A stretch of 64,000 nucleotides of DNA from Desulfogranum marinum (GTDB lineage Bacteria > Desulfobacterota > Desulfobulbia > Desulfobulbales > Desulfobulbaceae). The position numbers were made by a program, and so were the translations under genes. Location: the NCBI RefSeq assembly GCF_016918565.1, contig NZ_JAFFQD010000007.1, positions 1-64,000 on the forward strand, in the 5' to 3' direction. Positions 61,916 through 64,000 of the stretch are shown piece by piece. The notes beneath the pieces were generated by a model. The model saw only the letters and a program-made list of their open reading frames with translations. It did not search any database and was not told the DNA's origin. Each line of letters begins with the position of its first letter. Positions within the stretch are counted from its first letter, which is position 1.

Positions 61916-63724
61916 ATGGACAAAATCCTGTACCAGCTGCAACACAACGGCACCTTTCGCGCAATCGATGTCCAGGCCGGACTTTTTTTACATCGACTCA
62001 GTGGCAAGGATACCCGAACTGTTCTCCCCCTTGCCACAGCCTTTGCCAGCAAGGCCGTTGCCGAAGGGCATGTCTGCCTGCCACTCAACCAGTTAACCCA
62101 ATCAATCAATCGGTTGAAGCTCTTCCCTCAAACAACTCCAGCCAAAATCAAAGCAGCGCTGATGGCCACTGCAGTTGTCGGTACACCAGAGGCAGCAGCA
62201 CCACTGATCCTGGATGGACATGGCAATCTGTACCTCCACCGCTATCTCTTGTATGAAAATACCATTACCCATCATCTGCAGCAGCGCTGTCATCTTGTTG
62301 ACCAGATTGACCTGAACAAAGCACAGCAGACCATCCAAACACTTTTCCCCGCCACCCAACCGAATACAGCCCCTGACTGGCAGTGCGCTGCAGTAGCGCT
62401 TAGCCTGATCAAGCACCTGCTTGTAGTATCAGGAGGACCAGGCACAGGCAAAACATACACCGCAGCACGTATACTGGCCGCACAGGCAGCTCTGCATCCA
62501 GGCTCCACCCGGATAAGCCTGGCAGCACCAACCGGAAAAGCTGCAGCCAGATTGAAGGAATCACTCCTGCAGGCGAAAAAAAGTCTTCCTCAGCATCTTG
62601 CGGTAAACTTTCCAGAAGAAGCACTTACCCTGCACAGACTGCTCAAATACCATCATCACTCTGGCAGGTTTCGGCATAATAAACATAATCAGCTCCACCT
62701 GGATCTGCTGCTCATTGACGAGGCATCGATGATCGACATCCCCCTTATGGCAGCTGTACTTGATGCCCTTCCGCCTACCTGCAGACTAATCCTCTTCGGC
62801 GACAAGGATCAATTGGCTTCAGTGGAGGCAGGCAACCTGTTTGCCGATATATGTGGTCCGAAAACGCCCGCCTGGTCGGAAGAAATCAAACAACTCCTGG
62901 TGGCGATAACCGGTCAAAACCACAAGGCATCGTCCATGGCCACGCCCATGGACGACTGTCTGGTCCAGCTGCAGCAAAGTCATCGTTTCGATGCTTCCTC
63001 AGGAATCGGTACACTTGCATCCGCTATCAACAGACAGAATACAACCATAATCGATAGATGCTGTACCGCAGAGTATGGCGACCTGGACATACAGCTTGTT
63101 GAGCAGCAAGACTCAGATACTCAGGCTCCACATCTGCAACAGTTTGTCCTCCGTCACTTTTCCCCTCTGTTCACAGCAAAGACACCAGAGGATGCCCTGG
63201 CCCACTTTAATCACGCCCGAATTCTTTGTGCTCTCCATAAGGGAAAACAAGGGGTTGAGACGCTCAATTACGAGGTAGAATCGATTTTATATCAGCACAA
63301 ATGTATTACGCCTGAGGGAGGCGATTATGCAGGCCGCCCGGTCATGATCCTCAAAAATGACTACGCCCTGGGGCTTTTCAATGGAGATACAGGTATACTC
63401 TGGCCGGATTCGACAGGCGAACTGTACGGCTGGTTTCCGCAGCCGGATGGAACATTACGTAATTTTTCGCGCTTACGGCTACCGCAACATCAAACAGGGT
63501 ATGCCATTACTATTCATAAATCCCAAGGTTCTGAGTTTGACAATGTGCTGCTGGTGCTTCCAAACGTTGACACTCCACTCTTGACCAAAGAGATGCTCTA
63601 TACCGGGATAACGCGCGCACGAAAAAGCCTCACCATCCAAACAAACCTGGAGCTCCTGAAAGTCGCTGTTCTTCGTCCTGCCATTCGTTTTTCAGGCCTG
63701 CACAAAAAACTACATCACCCCTGA
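61916..63724 (+). CDS. recD: Exodeoxyribonuclease V subunit alpha
   Basis: The 602-residue protein starts two bases after the recB stop. It has the RecD superfamily 1B helicase pattern: Walker A 'VVSGGPGTGKTYTAARILAA', 'SLAAPTGKAAARLKESL', 'LLLIDEASMIDIPLMAAVLD', 'LILFGDKDQLASVEAGN' and C-terminal 'YAITIHKSQGSEFDNVLLVL' plus 'EMLYTGITRARKSL'. This is the 5'-3' motor of RecBCD. The length matches E. coli RecD (608). The gene is last in the operon and is followed by a 250-bp repeat. Confidence 0.95.
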   Translation: MDKILYQLQHNGTFRAIDVQAGLFLHRLSGKDTRTVLPLATAFASKAVAEGHVCLPLNQLTQSINRLKLFPQTTPAKIKAALMATAVVGTPEAAAPLILDGHGNLYLHRYLLYENTITHHLQQRCHLVDQIDLNKAQQTIQTLFPATQPNTAPDWQCAAVALSLIKHLLVVSGGPGTGKTYTAARILAAQAALHPGSTRISLAAPTGKAAARLKESLLQAKKSLPQHLAVNFPEEALTLHRLLKYHHHSGRFRHNKHNQLHLDLLLIDEASMIDIPLMAAVLDALPPTCRLILFGDKDQLASVEAGNLFADICGPKTPAWSEEIKQLLVAITGQNHKASSMATPMDDCLVQLQQSHRFDASSGIGTLASAINRQNTTIIDRCCTAEYGDLDIQLVEQQDSDTQAPHLQQFVLRHFSPLFTAKTPEDALAHFNHARILCALHKGKQGVETLNYEVESILYQHKCITPEGGDYAGRPVMILKNDYALGLFNGDTGILWPDSTGELYGWFPQPDGTLRNFSRLRLPQHQTGYAITIHKSQGSEFDNVLLVLPNVDTPLLTKEMLYTGITRARKSLTIQTNLELLKVAVLRPAIRFSGLHKKLHHP

Positions 63725-63740
63725 CTCTTCTTTTTCTTTT

Positions 63741-63982
63741 AACCCAAATTTCTCATGAGCATCTTGTCATTTTCAGAAAAAACTATTAATTTCAAACTGA
63801 TGCTTTTAAAAACGAATCAGATATAAAATTAATCAAACTACTCACCAAAGGTCGGTCCAGGCGGTACCATCTTCTTCAGTATTTTGACAGTAAAAGGTAA
63901 ACGTAGACTCCGGTGGCCCACTATGATTTACTACTAAAAACATTGAACCCGGCACCGCCTGAACTGATAAAAAATCCGGGTA
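63741..63982 (-). repeat. 250-bp inverted-repeat element, copy 4 (diverged)
   Basis: It starts ACCCAAATTTCTCATGAGCA and ends AAAAAATCCGGGT. The interior keeps GGTAAACGTAGACTCCGGTG but much of the rest has drifted, so this is an old copy. It lies 16 bp after the recD stop. Confidence 0.6.
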
Positions 63983-64000
63983 GCATTGGTTTTTACTTCC

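Overview
The window looks like the chromosome of an anaerobic or microaerophilic Desulfobacterota bacterium, most likely in or near the order Desulfobulbales. This is inferred from gene content, not from a marker gene: a pentaheme c-type cytochrome, a carboxyspermidine-type polyamine operon, an AmrS radical SAM enzyme, a single-chain PurL, a sigma-54 activator, a rubrerythrin-like protein, and cytochrome bd as oxygen defence. No rRNA, tRNA, CRISPR array or prophage was seen.

Layout. 1-1.8 kb: an IS1634-like transposase runs off the left edge and has inserted into a PAS-GGDEF gene. 1.8-11.1 kb: a very large membrane protein with a PHP-like HxH motif, an HDOD protein, a DUF6398 protein, a YciH/SUI1-like factor, and a PIF1-like helicase coupled to a secreted PA14-domain protein. 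11.1-17.2 kb: purL and a PA2778/PA2779-type pair, with two families of short mobile repeats. 17.4-21.6 kb: cupin, AI-2E-type permease, two EamA permeases and a lipoprotein. 21.6-22.5 kb: a decayed region with an IS91-like transposase tail. 22.5-29.1 kb: a polyamine operon (MFS permease, speA, carboxyspermidine dehydrogenase, nspC-type decarboxylase, speB) giving arginine > agmatine > putrescine > carboxyspermidine > spermidine. 29.5-33.0 kb: two paralogous 76-residue LysW-like zinc-ribbon genes flanking a sigma-54 activator. 33.1-35.2 kb: trkA and trkH. 35.6-38.5 kb: the multiheme cytochrome gene with an in-frame TGA, divergent from a LysR gene. 38.5-42.2 kb: rrf2-DUF4492-cydA-cydB and a 30-residue CydX-like ORF. 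42.4-51.9 kb: a carrier protein-adenylation-acyltransferase fusion, nhaA, a Tat-exported DUF882/M15-like protein, amrS, a rubrerythrin-like gene coupled to a putative Mo-cofactor carrier, and an M48 protease. 51.9-63.7 kb: a hybrid histidine kinase and recC-recB-recD.

Three things stand out. (1) The cytochrome frame continues for 127 sense codons past a single TGA, with a bacterial-SECIS-like hairpin just after it, so it is a candidate selenoprotein cytochrome. (2) Each LysW-like gene carries a -24/-12 sigma-54 promoter candidate, and 90-210 bp upstream of each lies a cluster of TTCCGATT-type motifs. The activator gene lies between them. This looks like a self-contained regulon built around two tiny zinc-ribbon proteins with an identical C-terminal tail. 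(3) Two families of short inverted-repeat elements sit at gene ends and supply the stop codons of nhaA, the cupin gene and the PA2778-type gene.
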